Below are positions 15,739-24,552 of a stretch of 64,000 nucleotides of DNA, one piece after another. The position numbers and the translations under genes are program-made. This DNA comes from Chitinophaga arvensicola (GTDB lineage Bacteria > Bacteroidota > Bacteroidia > Chitinophagales > Chitinophagaceae). Position 1 is the first letter of the stretch, and every line of letters begins with the position of its first letter. The notes beneath the pieces are model-generated. The model was not told the DNA's origin and made no database searches. It worked only from the letters and a program-made list of their open reading frames with translations. The stretch covers positions 3,860,698 through 3,924,697 of the forward strand of contig NZ_FOJG01000002.1 in NCBI RefSeq assembly GCF_900110835.1, given 5' to 3'.

Positions 15739-16761
15739 TTAAGGGCGTGTACTATACCCTCTTAGTTTCGTACGGATATATTTACCGGATTCAGTCAGTT
15801 GATCGGCCGTCCAGCCGCCGTTTGCAGGTGCACCCGGCACCAGGATGGAACATAGTTCGTTTGGTTTATCGGATACTGACCAGTTGATCCAGCTGAGTTG
15901 ATTTTTTTCCATGAAGGCAAACCAGGCTTCCCATTCGGGATAATCGATACGTCCGCTGCCAGTGGCTTCTGAGCCATTACACTCCGTTACAAATATGGGG
16001 ATATTTTTACCGAGCGCATAGGCGCAATCGTCCCGGAGCCATTGTCCGTGCGAAGCAGCATAGAAATGAACGGTATACATAATATTGGTAAATCCCGTCA
16101 ATGGCGCATCGGCCACTTCCCGGATTTTCTGGTCCCAATGCGGACACCCTACAATGATAATATTGTCGGGATCATATTTCCGGATAGCGCCAATCACCGC
16201 AGTGGCATAGGATTTCACCTGCTCCCAGGTCTGGGTTTTATTGGGCTCGTTGATAATTTCATACAGGATATGCGGATGACGGCCATAGGTTTGTGCCATA
16301 GATGAAAAGAACGCCACCGCTTCTTCCTGGTGAAATGCTTCCACATGCCAGTCGATAATCACATAACTTCCTTTCGCCAGCGCGCCATCTACTACCTTTT
16401 TCAATAATTCCAGCTGATGTGCGCGGTCATTTAAATAAGCAGGTTTTACATCTACTCCCATTGCTGCGCGAACGATATCTGTTTTGAAATCATCTGTGAG
16501 CCAGCTGACTACCTCCGCATTCCAGAACTGTGGCCACCAGCTGCTCCAACCAAAACTTTGTCCACGGAGGGAGATGGTGTTATTATGCTGGTCTTTCAGA
16601 TAACGCCCGCTGACATGTAACGCACCATAACGCTGTACCGGAGATCCCGGCGGGAGACTTACTCCCGGCGGTGTTTCAGCAGCGGAGCGAACAGATTTGG
16701 TGCAGGCAAAGGCACAAACAAGTAACAAAATGATATGCAGTGAAAACCTGGATTTTTGCAT
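15739..16761 (-). CDS. GH5 endo-glucanase/mannanase lipoprotein
   Basis: 340 residues, lipobox CAFAC (Cys20). The barrel is of the GH5 subfamily 2 type (Cel5A-like): SLRGQSFGWSSWW, YVIIDWHVEAF, then acid/base Glu172 in YEIINEPN, His232 in YTVHFYAASH, and nucleophile Glu260 in IPIFVTECNG. Subfamily 2 enzymes cut cellulose, beta-glucan or glucomannan with an endo mode. Next to a GH26 enzyme in one locus, a glucomannan backbone is the most economical substrate. It lies 22 bp after the hybrid sensor and 10 bp before GH26. The subfamily assignment is from motif memory and could be checked in CAZy. Confidence 0.9.
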   Translation of the reverse strand: MQKSRFSLHIILLLVCAFACTKSVRSAAETPPGVSLPPGSPVQRYGALHVSGRYLKDQHNNTISLRGQSFGWSSWWPQFWNAEVVSWLTDDFKTDIVRAAMGVDVKPAYLNDRAHQLELLKKVVDGALAKGSYVIIDWHVEAFHQEEAVAFFSSMAQTYGRHPHILYEIINEPNKTQTWEQVKSYATAVIGAIRKYDPDNIIIVGCPHWDQKIREVADAPLTGFTNIMYTVHFYAASHGQWLRDDCAYALGKNIPIFVTECNGSEATGSGRIDYPEWEAWFAFMEKNQLSWINWSVSDKPNELCSILVPGAPANGGWTADQLTESGKYIRTKLRGYSTRP

Positions 16762-16783
16762 GTTTGATAAGCGTTTTAAATCA

Positions 16784-19700
16784 TCAGATAACTTTCCTGG
16801 ATGAATCTTTCCCGGATTGTTTTATGTAAGCAGACGGCAACACGCCGAATTCTGCCTTGAAAGATTTTGTAAAATAATGCGGGGTATTGAATCCCACTTC
16901 GTAAGATATTTCCGCAATGCTCAACTGGCTTTTTTCCAGCATCTGCGCTGCCTTTTTCAAACGGATCGAACGGATGAAATCTACCGGTGTTTTACCTGTG
17001 AGCAACAGCATTTTTTTATAGAGCGATACCCGGCTGATACAGAGATGCTTACTCAGCTCCGCGACGCTCAGGTTGGCATTTTGCAGGTTTTCCTCCACGT
17101 AACTCAACGCTGCTGCAATGAATTTTTCATCCACCGACTGAATCGACATATCGGCTACCTGCACCTCTACCTGTTTGGTATATACTTTTTTGATGGTCGT
17201 TTGTAACGTAAGCAGGTTACGGATCTTCGAGACCAGCATTTCAAAATTGAATGGCTTGCACAGGTAATCATTGGCGCCTGTTTCCAGTCCTTTTATCTGG
17301 TATTCTTCTCCTACCAATGCAGTAAGCAGGATGATCGGGATATGCGAGGTCCGCTTGTCCTGTTTGATTTTAGCGCACAACTCCAGTCCGTTCATTTCAG
17401 GCATACTCACATCGCTTACAATTAAATCAGGATGTAATGCCAGCGCCTTTTGCCACCCCTCTTTTCCATTGGCGGCTTCGAGCAAACAGAAGTAGTCCTG
17501 TAAATTATCTTTGAGATAAAACCTGAAATCATCATTATCTTCCACCAACAGTACGGTAGGCCTTTTATGTTTCTCCTGTGCAGGACTGGCAGTGACTTTC
17601 GGGTCGGCCGGTGCTTCTTCTGTCGACTCAACTTTAAGTGGTAAATCTACGATAAAGCAACTACCACCATCGGTGATAGATTCGACGTGAATAGTTCCCT
17701 GGTGCAGCTTTACAAATTCACGGGTGATCGATAACCCAATACCACTCCCCTGGTTAATCAACGACGCCGGAATATCGTGCTGGTAAAAACGATCAAAAAT
17801 CTTATCTACTTTTTCCGGTGGAATACCGATGCCGGAATCCATCACGTTGATACGGAGGTGTACCAGGTTAGTATCGGCAGGTTCGGCAACATAATTCAGG
17901 AACACGCCCACATGGCCGCCCGCAGGCGTAAATTTAAAGGCGTTCGACAGCAGGTTGAACAGGATTCTTTCGATTTTATCGTGATCAAAGCTGGTGTCCA
18001 GGGAAGGTACATCGGTATCAAATGCGAACTCAATATTTTTCTGTTCTGCAATATCCATAAAAGAAAAAGAGACTTCTTTTATAAAACGGATAATGTCGCC
18101 GGATTTCATATCCAGTTTCAATTCATAGACTTCCATCTTACGGAAATCCAGCAGCTGGTTTACCAGGTTCAGTAAGCGTCTTACATTACGTCTGATCATG
18201 CTTACCTGTGCGTTCTGATCTGCCAGCAAAGGATCTTTCAGCATTTTGTCGAGGGGCGCTATGATCAGCGACAAAGGTGTTCTGAACTCATGACTTACAT
18301 TCGTGAGGAATTTGATCTTCAACCGGTCCAGTTCATGCAGGCGACGGGCCTCTTCCCGCTCCTGTTCGCGGATCCGTTGTACTTCCTGCTTTTCCTGTTC
18401 CAGTAAAAACTGTGTGCGTATCTTTTTTATTCCCCGATACCTTCCATATAGTAACAATGCGATGATCAGCAACGCATAACAGGTATAGGCGATCTGTGTT
18501 TTCCAGAATGGTGGCAGGATCTGGATATTAAGCGACAACACATTTTCATTCCAGGTATCATGTACCGTGGAAGACCGTACTTTGAATACATAGTTCCCAG
18601 GATCCAGGTTGGTATAGGCTGCTTTCCGTATTTTATTGTCGGAAGCCACCCAGTTTTCATCCAGTCCTTCCATCTTGTACTGGTACCTTATTTTATCCGG
18701 GCTGAGAAAATCCAGCGCAGCAAATTCTATCGAGAAAAAATTCTGATTATAGTTCAGTACAATATTTTTGGTGATGGTAATAGATACAGGAAGAATCACT
18801 TTCCCATTTATCTTCTCTCCTGTTTTTACAGTATGGTTAAATAACTGGAAATCTGTAAATACTAATTCCGGTAAGATGCTATTCATCTTGATGGCAGCGG
18901 GATCGAAGATATTAAAGCCGTTGCCGCCGCCAAATACCATTTCGCCCTTTGCGGTAACCCAGGAGGCATCTTCGTTATATTGTTTTCCCTGCAAACCATC
19001 CTTTACATCGTAATTAATGAAGTTAAGCTTATAGCGCTCATTATCTGCGGTAACGATGGCATTTGAAATGCCATTGGCGGTACTGATCCAGAGGTGATGT
19101 TTTTTATCTTCCCGGATACCGAGAATATTGTTATCCGGTAATCCGTCCTCTTCGCGGAACAGGAGGAATTTACCGGTATTGGGATTAAAAATATTCAGTC
19201 CTTCCCGGGTACCGATGCAGAGATAGCCACGGCTGTCTTCGATCATAGACAGGATATTGTCATTTGCCAGGCTGCCGGGATCGTTGTTATCATGTTGATA
19301 ATGCACAAATTTGCGCGTCTTTTTATGCAACACATCGATGCCGTTGGATGTGCCAATCCAGATGTCGCCCCTGCGGTCTTCCAACAGCGTGAATACGTAG
19401 TTGGAATGTATACTCACAGAGTCTTCCCGCCGCAAATGTGTAAATGTTTTTGTGGCCGGATCAAAAATATTCACCCCACCACCGAGGGTTCCCATCCAGA
19501 TACGTTGTTCACTGTCCTCCATAATTTCATAGATCCTGTTGTCCGATAAACTGTTCGGATCCTGGTCGTCATGTCGGTAATGGGTAAACGTTTTCCCATC
19601 GAAATAGTCCAGTCCGCCGAGATAGGTACCCACCCATAAATTTTGCAGATGATCTACACATAAACTAACGATCACATTGGTGCTTAAGCTATGGGGATTG

Positions 19701-20941
19701 GATTTATCATTTACATACGCTTTATAGGTATCTTTCTGGCGGTCATAGTACGTGAGGCCACCACCGTTGCTTCCGAGCCACAGGTTGCCTTTCGCATCTT
19801 CCGCAAAAGCATTGATATCGCTGTAGTTCAGTCCCTCCGGTTGCAATGGATTATGACTGTATAGCGGGAATTTGAAAATATCAGGATAGTAGTAATTGAT
19901 TCCTTTTTTATAGGTGCCTAACCAGATCATGCCGGAAGAATCGCTGTATAAGGTGGTAATACTGTTCTGGCTAAGGCTGTTCGGATTGCGTTCATCGCGC
20001 AGTATGTGCTGCATACGGAAACTGGATTTATCCAGCAGGTGTACACCACCGGGATCGGTGGCAATCCATATTTTCCCTTGCTGATCCTGCATTACAGTGT
20101 TCACCACATTCGCCAGCAGTTTGTTTTCCGGGGCATCTTTATAAAAATGTTTCACCAGGTTGCGGGTAGCGCTGTAGTAATACAAGCCGTCGCTGTTGCC
20201 GGCAAACAGCCAGATATCCTGCTGCTGGTCGATGTACACCTGGTATTTAGCGGCCTTGTTCTTTACCACCTCCTGATACAAAGGCTTTGCATGATACACT
20301 ACTTTATGTGTGCGCGTATCGAATTGCTCCACCCATCCATCCTGGTAAGAGATCCACAGATCGCCGCGTTCATCCAGTGCGATGTCGGCTAAATTTACAC
20401 CATGCAGCGATGTGGAATCGCCTTTTATGGTGCTGTAGGTGTTGATCTGACGAGTGTGTTCGTTCATGATCACGATTCCATGATCGGTGTACAGGAAATA
20501 AAAATCACCATTGGTTCCTTTTAGTATTTTATCTACCTGGTAGCCCTGGATATCCAGCGGGTGTAATAGCGTTGCTACATCTTCATTGAAACTATCTGTT
20601 TCCGGATCGTATATAGCGTAGCCCAGCTGTGTCTTAATCCAGAAGCGGTTTCCGGGCGCATCATAAATATTGGTGATAAAGTTATCGCTGATAGAGGAGG
20701 CATCGTTTAACCGGTGTTTGTATACTTTAAATTTAGACCCGTCAAAGCGGTTGAGGCCATTTAAGGTGCCGAACCACAGGAAGCCTTTTGCATCTTTCTT
20801 GATGCTGGTGATACCGTTATGCGACAAGCCATTGTTTACATCCAGGTGAGAGAAAGCATACGGCATATCCTGTGCAGAAATGCCCATGCTGATGCAGCAG
20901 CACCATAGCAACAACCCATATTTTATACTGCTTAATTTCAT
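16784..20941 (-). CDS. Hybrid two-component system sensor/regulator (HTCS)
   Basis: Start set at 20941, where MKLSSIKYGLLLWCCC begins a signal sequence. A longer frame to 21088 would overlap the upstream lipoprotein gene. The protein is 1385 residues. A periplasmic two-component-regulator propeller runs over about 25-715 with many repeats of the type GFLWFGTLNGLNRFD, then a Y_Y_Y domain (about 730-800) and a membrane helix (about 808-828). The kinase core has His884 in VSHEFRTPLS and an ATPase domain with GIGIPPEKVDKIF. The receiver has Asp1177 in LIVSDVSMPEMNG, and an AraC helix-turn-helix ends the protein (SLYKKMLLLTGKTP). HTCS proteins bind the breakdown oligosaccharide in the propeller and switch on the adjacent susCD. 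It sits between the binding lipoproteins and the two hydrolases. Confidence 0.95.
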   Translation of the reverse strand: MKLSSIKYGLLLWCCCISMGISAQDMPYAFSHLDVNNGLSHNGITSIKKDAKGFLWFGTLNGLNRFDGSKFKVYKHRLNDASSISDNFITNIYDAPGNRFWIKTQLGYAIYDPETDSFNEDVATLLHPLDIQGYQVDKILKGTNGDFYFLYTDHGIVIMNEHTRQINTYSTIKGDSTSLHGVNLADIALDERGDLWISYQDGWVEQFDTRTHKVVYHAKPLYQEVVKNKAAKYQVYIDQQQDIWLFAGNSDGLYYYSATRNLVKHFYKDAPENKLLANVVNTVMQDQQGKIWIATDPGGVHLLDKSSFRMQHILRDERNPNSLSQNSITTLYSDSSGMIWLGTYKKGINYYYPDIFKFPLYSHNPLQPEGLNYSDINAFAEDAKGNLWLGSNGGGLTYYDRQKDTYKAYVNDKSNPHSLSTNVIVSLCVDHLQNLWVGTYLGGLDYFDGKTFTHYRHDDQDPNSLSDNRIYEIMEDSEQRIWMGTLGGGVNIFDPATKTFTHLRREDSVSIHSNYVFTLLEDRRGDIWIGTSNGIDVLHKKTRKFVHYQHDNNDPGSLANDNILSMIEDSRGYLCIGTREGLNIFNPNTGKFLLFREEDGLPDNNILGIREDKKHHLWISTANGISNAIVTADNERYKLNFINYDVKDGLQGKQYNEDASWVTAKGEMVFGGGNGFNIFDPAAIKMNSILPELVFTDFQLFNHTVKTGEKINGKVILPVSITITKNIVLNYNQNFFSIEFAALDFLSPDKIRYQYKMEGLDENWVASDNKIRKAAYTNLDPGNYVFKVRSSTVHDTWNENVLSLNIQILPPFWKTQIAYTCYALLIIALLLYGRYRGIKKIRTQFLLEQEKQEVQRIREQEREEARRLHELDRLKIKFLTNVSHEFRTPLSLIIAPLDKMLKDPLLADQNAQVSMIRRNVRRLLNLVNQLLDFRKMEVYELKLDMKSGDIIRFIKEVSFSFMDIAEQKNIEFAFDTDVPSLDTSFDHDKIERILFNLLSNAFKFTPAGGHVGVFLNYVAEPADTNLVHLRINVMDSGIGIPPEKVDKIFDRFYQHDIPASLINQGSGIGLSITREFVKLHQGTIHVESITDGGSCFIVDLPLKVESTEEAPADPKVTASPAQEKHKRPTVLLVEDNDDFRFYLKDNLQDYFCLLEAANGKEGWQKALALHPDLIVSDVSMPEMNGLELCAKIKQDKRTSHIPIILLTALVGEEYQIKGLETGANDYLCKPFNFEMLVSKIRNLLTLQTTIKKVYTKQVEVQVADMSIQSVDEKFIAAALSYVEENLQNANLSVAELSKHLCISRVSLYKKMLLLTGKTPVDFIRSIRLKKAAQMLEKSQLSIAEISYEVGFNTPHYFTKSFKAEFGVLPSAYIKQSGKDSSRKVI

Positions 20942-21056
20942 CTGATAACGTGGCCCTGGTTGAAAAAAAATGCTACTGATACCTCCCGCCGCCGGTGAAG
21001 ACAGCGGGAGATATGAAAATACAATTCCTCTATCTAAATAACATGGTATTTTAGGG

Positions 21057-21650
21057 TTACTTAATTTCGAGCACTTCGTCCGACTCAATATCTACAGGCT
21101 CAGTACCATCGGCATGGAAGATCAGCGTGCCGGTGGTGGCGGTAACAGGTACTTTGACCACCAGTTCCGTTACTGATTTACTTACAAACTCCGTTACGAT
21201 GGCATCGTTCCCAAAAGTGATACGGGTGATCCAGTTGACAAACGTGCCTTTAATCGTAATGTTTTGCCCGGCAACAGCGGTAGCTGGCACCGTGGTAACG
21301 GTTACCGGTACATTCAGGTTCAGCACTGTTTTAGATATAATATCTCCCTCCGGGGCTTTCAGGGTTACGGTACCTTTTTCCGTTTCCTGGGGCACAGTGA
21401 GGGTGATATGATCGGCGGCTTGTTCATTAAAAGCCGCAGCAGCTACCACAGCGCCTTTCAGTTCTATTGCCGTTACTTTGTTCAGGTTGTTCCCGATAAA
21501 GCGGATCTTATCGCCGGGCTTTGATCCCGAAGGACCAAAGCTGAGCAGGGTTACTTTATCGGAAGTAACGGTATCATCATCTTTTTTACAGGATATAATC
21601 CCTGCGGTGAGCAGGAAAAAAAAGATACCCAGGCATAAAATATTTTTCAT
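21057..21650 (-). CDS. IPT/TIG-domain surface lipoprotein
   Basis: 197 residues. Lipobox GIISC (Cys21) followed by KKDDD, an acidic start that fits a surface export signal in Bacteroidota. Two TIG-type beta-sandwich domains follow, with GDKIRFIGNNLNKVTAIEL and later GQNITIKGTFVNWITRITF. In Sus-type loci such small TIG lipoproteins act as surface glycan-binding or spacer proteins. It lies between the larger glycan-binding lipoprotein and the sensor gene, 27 bp after the former, and probably belongs to the susCD transcript. A terminal carbohydrate-binding domain is absent, which leaves its binding role uncertain. Confidence 0.8.
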   Translation of the reverse strand: MKNILCLGIFFFLLTAGIISCKKDDDTVTSDKVTLLSFGPSGSKPGDKIRFIGNNLNKVTAIELKGAVVAAAAFNEQAADHITLTVPQETEKGTVTLKAPEGDIISKTVLNLNVPVTVTTVPATAVAGQNITIKGTFVNWITRITFGNDAIVTEFVSKSVTELVVKVPVTATTGTLIFHADGTEPVDIESDEVLEIK

Positions 21651-21677
21651 CGTAATAGATTGAATACGGGTGAATAC

Positions 21678-22826
21678 TTATTTCTTAATGATCTTAGGCA
21701 CTATGCGGAAGTTATCGAAAGACATATCACAGTTCAGTTCTCCGGGGCCGCTGAAAACAATCCGGGTGTAGTATCCATTGGGATTTACACTTTGTTTCGG
21801 ATAGGCGGCAGTTACTTCCTCATAAGGGATAATCACGGTTTGCCAGGCGCCTTTGGTGTCATACGGTGGCAGCCAGGAATAATCGCCATGATCGCCGTCA
21901 GCCACGCCAACACAGAATTTGATGGCGTTATTGTTATACGGCTTCTTTGTATTCAACTCGAATTTGAGATAGTAATTTTCCGGTTTCTGGATGGCTTCAT
22001 CCGGAATATTTTTACTGATAGGTCCCATAGCATCTGCGGGACCACCAGCCAGTTCCATCCACTGCCAGTTACTCACCGTTTGTTTTACACGGATATAATT
22101 GCCGTTGATAGCAGCAGGATCATCGGCGCCGGGATTGGACACCACGAAGCCGCTGTTCCACCAGCCGGTGAAAGGATCGCTGCTGATAAAGATGTTCCTG
22201 TTATCGCGGAACCAGAAGTCGGACAACACTTCCCCGAAATTTGTTTTTACCGTGATTTGTCCAGGTTGCGCACCGGCAGGCACTCTTACCTTTACCTGTT
22301 TATCTTTTACCTCTACTATTTCGCCGGCAGCACCGCCGTTAAAAGTAACGGTAACAGGTGCGTAGAAAAAGTCGCCATTGATGGTAGCTATATCCCCGGA
22401 AGCTACATATTCACAATCCATGCGGGTTACCAATGGTTTGCTGATTTTCACCGGGAAATTGTACTCCAGTTTTTTACCATTACCGAAGATGATTTTTAAT
22501 TTATTATCCACTTCGGTGGGAATCTGTGAAGGCACGCTCACCAGGATGGTAGTGGCCGTAATGTAAGGCAGCGTGAGACTGGCTTTCTGATCATTGAACC
22601 AGATTTCTTTCGCATCACCGAGATTTACGCCCACGATGGCAATCAGTATACCCTGACCGGCTTCTACCAGCAATGAATCGGCTGCCAGCGGGTCTGTTAC
22701 CCTTACGTAAGTGATGCTGGGTTCTCCGTTATTGGGGAGTGAATCCTTTTTTGTGCAGGAAGAATAGCCGGCCACTATTCCCGCGCACAGGATGAAAAGC
22801 AGTATAGATCTATATATTTTTTGCAT
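21678..22826 (-). CDS. Surface glycan-binding lipoprotein (SGBP-B-like, TIG domains)
   Basis: 382 residues, lipobox GYSSC (Cys24). One or two TIG domains occupy about 35-200 (GQGILIAIVGVNLGDAKEIWF, later NGDFFYAPVTVTFNG). The C-terminal part, about 205-380, resembles the glycan-binding domain of xyloglucan SGBP-B proteins (PF18329): WWNSGFVVSNPG, YIRVKQTVSNWQWMELAGG and NGYYTRIVFSGPGE. Such proteins hold polysaccharide at the cell surface for the SusCD importer. It is directly downstream of susD and upstream of the TIG lipoprotein. The domain family is shared by loci for several beta-glycans, so it does not by itself prove xyloglucan or mannan. Confidence 0.85.
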   Translation of the reverse strand: MQKIYRSILLFILCAGIVAGYSSCTKKDSLPNNGEPSITYVRVTDPLAADSLLVEAGQGILIAIVGVNLGDAKEIWFNDQKASLTLPYITATTILVSVPSQIPTEVDNKLKIIFGNGKKLEYNFPVKISKPLVTRMDCEYVASGDIATINGDFFYAPVTVTFNGGAAGEIVEVKDKQVKVRVPAGAQPGQITVKTNFGEVLSDFWFRDNRNIFISSDPFTGWWNSGFVVSNPGADDPAAINGNYIRVKQTVSNWQWMELAGGPADAMGPISKNIPDEAIQKPENYYLKFELNTKKPYNNNAIKFCVGVADGDHGDYSWLPPYDTKGAWQTVIIPYEEVTAAYPKQSVNPNGYYTRIVFSGPGELNCDMSFDNFRIVPKIIKK

Positions 22827-22856
22827 GAGTGTTATTTTTTAGAAAAACGTATCCGC

Positions 22857-24539
22857 TTACTTGCTGTAATAATCTACTGCCGGCAGTTTCAGGTTAGGCG
22901 CCTGGCTTACTTCTGCAGTAGGAATAGGAATCTGGAAATTACCATCGTTGGCGGTGATCTTTCTGAAAGCCGCCCAGGAAGTTTTCACACATTTCCAGGA
23001 AGTAGGATCCGGCATTTTGTCCGGTGCGGTGGCAAACAATCCTCTGTCCTGCGAATTCAGAATTTCATACGCTTTTGCTTTGTTGTAGTAATGCAGTGAT
23101 ACCAGGTCATACCAGGCCATGCCTTCCATTGCAAATTCCACGATGCGTTCATTAAAGATCACATCGGCGGTCAGTGGTTTTTCATAAGCAGGCAGGCCGG
23201 CGCGGGTGTGTACGGCATTGAAGTATTGCAGGGCGAGTGCGTCGGAAGTACTGGCGCTGTTGCCCAGCACGGCCTCGGCATAGATAAGATACATTTCTGC
23301 GAGGCGCATCATGTAAGTATCATTGCCATAGTTCTGCTGTGCCGACAAGCCGCCAACATCGGCCGCTCTGCCGGTTACATATTTTTTGATATTGAGGAAA
23401 TTATTATCACCTGTTACATAAGGGAAAATGAGCTTCGGTGTAGTACCATCCGCGAGCTTCTCCGTGATTTCCGGGTAGTAGGCCCCCGGCATAAAGAACG
23501 TGGCCTTCAGGCGCTGATCCAGTGTACGGCCGCTGATGAGGGTATCGCCGGAATTTACAAATCCCTCGTACTTTCCTATCATCCACCAGGTTGCGCTTTT
23601 ATCGCCGCCCCAGCCGTCGCCGTTGCACATTTTGCTGTCGTAGTTCAGGTCTGAAGGAGACGCATTGGAAGCGCCCCAATCGCCGGGAGCGTATACCCAT
23701 TGCAGTGAGAACATCGACTCTGCATTGTTGTCATATGGAAAGAGAAAGAGATCATAATAACTTCTCAGGAGCGTGTAATTACTTTTCGTGATCACCTGCT
23801 GGGCATAATATTTAGCGCTGTCCAGATCGGTCTGATTTCTTGCGCCGGAGCCATTGGCACCTACTCCGGCACGGGTCAGGTAAAAGCGGGCCAGCATACC
23901 TTCGGCGGTATATTTTGTAATGCGGCCTTCCCGCGCAGGTGTTTCCGGCAGGTCTTCCGCAAGGGAGCGCATTTCACCGATCACAAATTTCCACACGCTT
24001 TCTACGGTGTTTTTACGGAGAGATGTATCTGAAATCAGCTTCTGATTATCTTCGATAATGGGCACTTCTCCCCAGTTCATTACGAGGTAGCGATAGGCCA
24101 GGGCTCTCATAAAGCGGGCTTCTGCGATCGCCATTTTCTTTGCATGGGCAGACACTTCGGGACCTGCGTATTTATTGATATTCGCGATAGCCAGGTTGGA
24201 TTGTCCTACCACGATAAAAAAGGAACGCCAGGAATCGCCATTGGCGGTGGTATTACCGGTAGTGTTAAATTCTACATTCTCTTTGTCGTTCCAACCGGAA
24301 TAAGCCGTACCTGCGCGGAAATCGCCCAAACTGATAGCAGAACGGCCGTTGTAATCGAACCAAACTTTGCTGTAAAGCAGTGCTGTGGCAGCCATCAGCT
24401 GATCGTCATTTTTATAGAACCCGGCATCTGCAATGGCATCTTTCGGTGGCCGGTGTAAAAAGTCTTTTGAACAGGCAGTCAGTAAAAGCACCGCTAACAA
24501 CAAACTGCTATAATATAATTGGTGTGTACGTTTTTTCAT
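22857..24539 (-). CDS. susD: SusD/RagB nutrient-uptake outer membrane lipoprotein
   Basis: The start at 24539 gives a normal lipoprotein signal (LLLTAC, Cys23) and a 560-residue protein. A 25-codon longer frame would overlap the susC end. Family features: the N-terminal SKDFLHRPPKDAIADAGFY, TPR-like helices with AEARFMRALAYRYLVMNWG, and the C-terminal LAEMYLIYAEAVLGN followed by VDYYSK. SusD forms the lid of the SusC channel and binds oligosaccharides on the outer leaflet. It follows SusC by 13 bp. The ligand is presumably mannan-derived, from the GH5 and GH26 enzymes in the same locus. Confidence 0.93.
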   Translation of the reverse strand: MKKRTHQLYYSSLLLAVLLLTACSKDFLHRPPKDAIADAGFYKNDDQLMAATALLYSKVWFDYNGRSAISLGDFRAGTAYSGWNDKENVEFNTTGNTTANGDSWRSFFIVVGQSNLAIANINKYAGPEVSAHAKKMAIAEARFMRALAYRYLVMNWGEVPIIEDNQKLISDTSLRKNTVESVWKFVIGEMRSLAEDLPETPAREGRITKYTAEGMLARFYLTRAGVGANGSGARNQTDLDSAKYYAQQVITKSNYTLLRSYYDLFLFPYDNNAESMFSLQWVYAPGDWGASNASPSDLNYDSKMCNGDGWGGDKSATWWMIGKYEGFVNSGDTLISGRTLDQRLKATFFMPGAYYPEITEKLADGTTPKLIFPYVTGDNNFLNIKKYVTGRAADVGGLSAQQNYGNDTYMMRLAEMYLIYAEAVLGNSASTSDALALQYFNAVHTRAGLPAYEKPLTADVIFNERIVEFAMEGMAWYDLVSLHYYNKAKAYEILNSQDRGLFATAPDKMPDPTSWKCVKTSWAAFRKITANDGNFQIPIPTAEVSQAPNLKLPAVDYYSK

Positions 24540-24552
24540 AACCTGCAATTTT

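Noticed and set aside
21660..22499. A 279-codon plus-strand frame opposite the SGBP-B-like gene
   Set aside because: The minus-strand gene has a lipobox, TIG domains and the right position in the locus. The plus-strand text has no recognisable fold.
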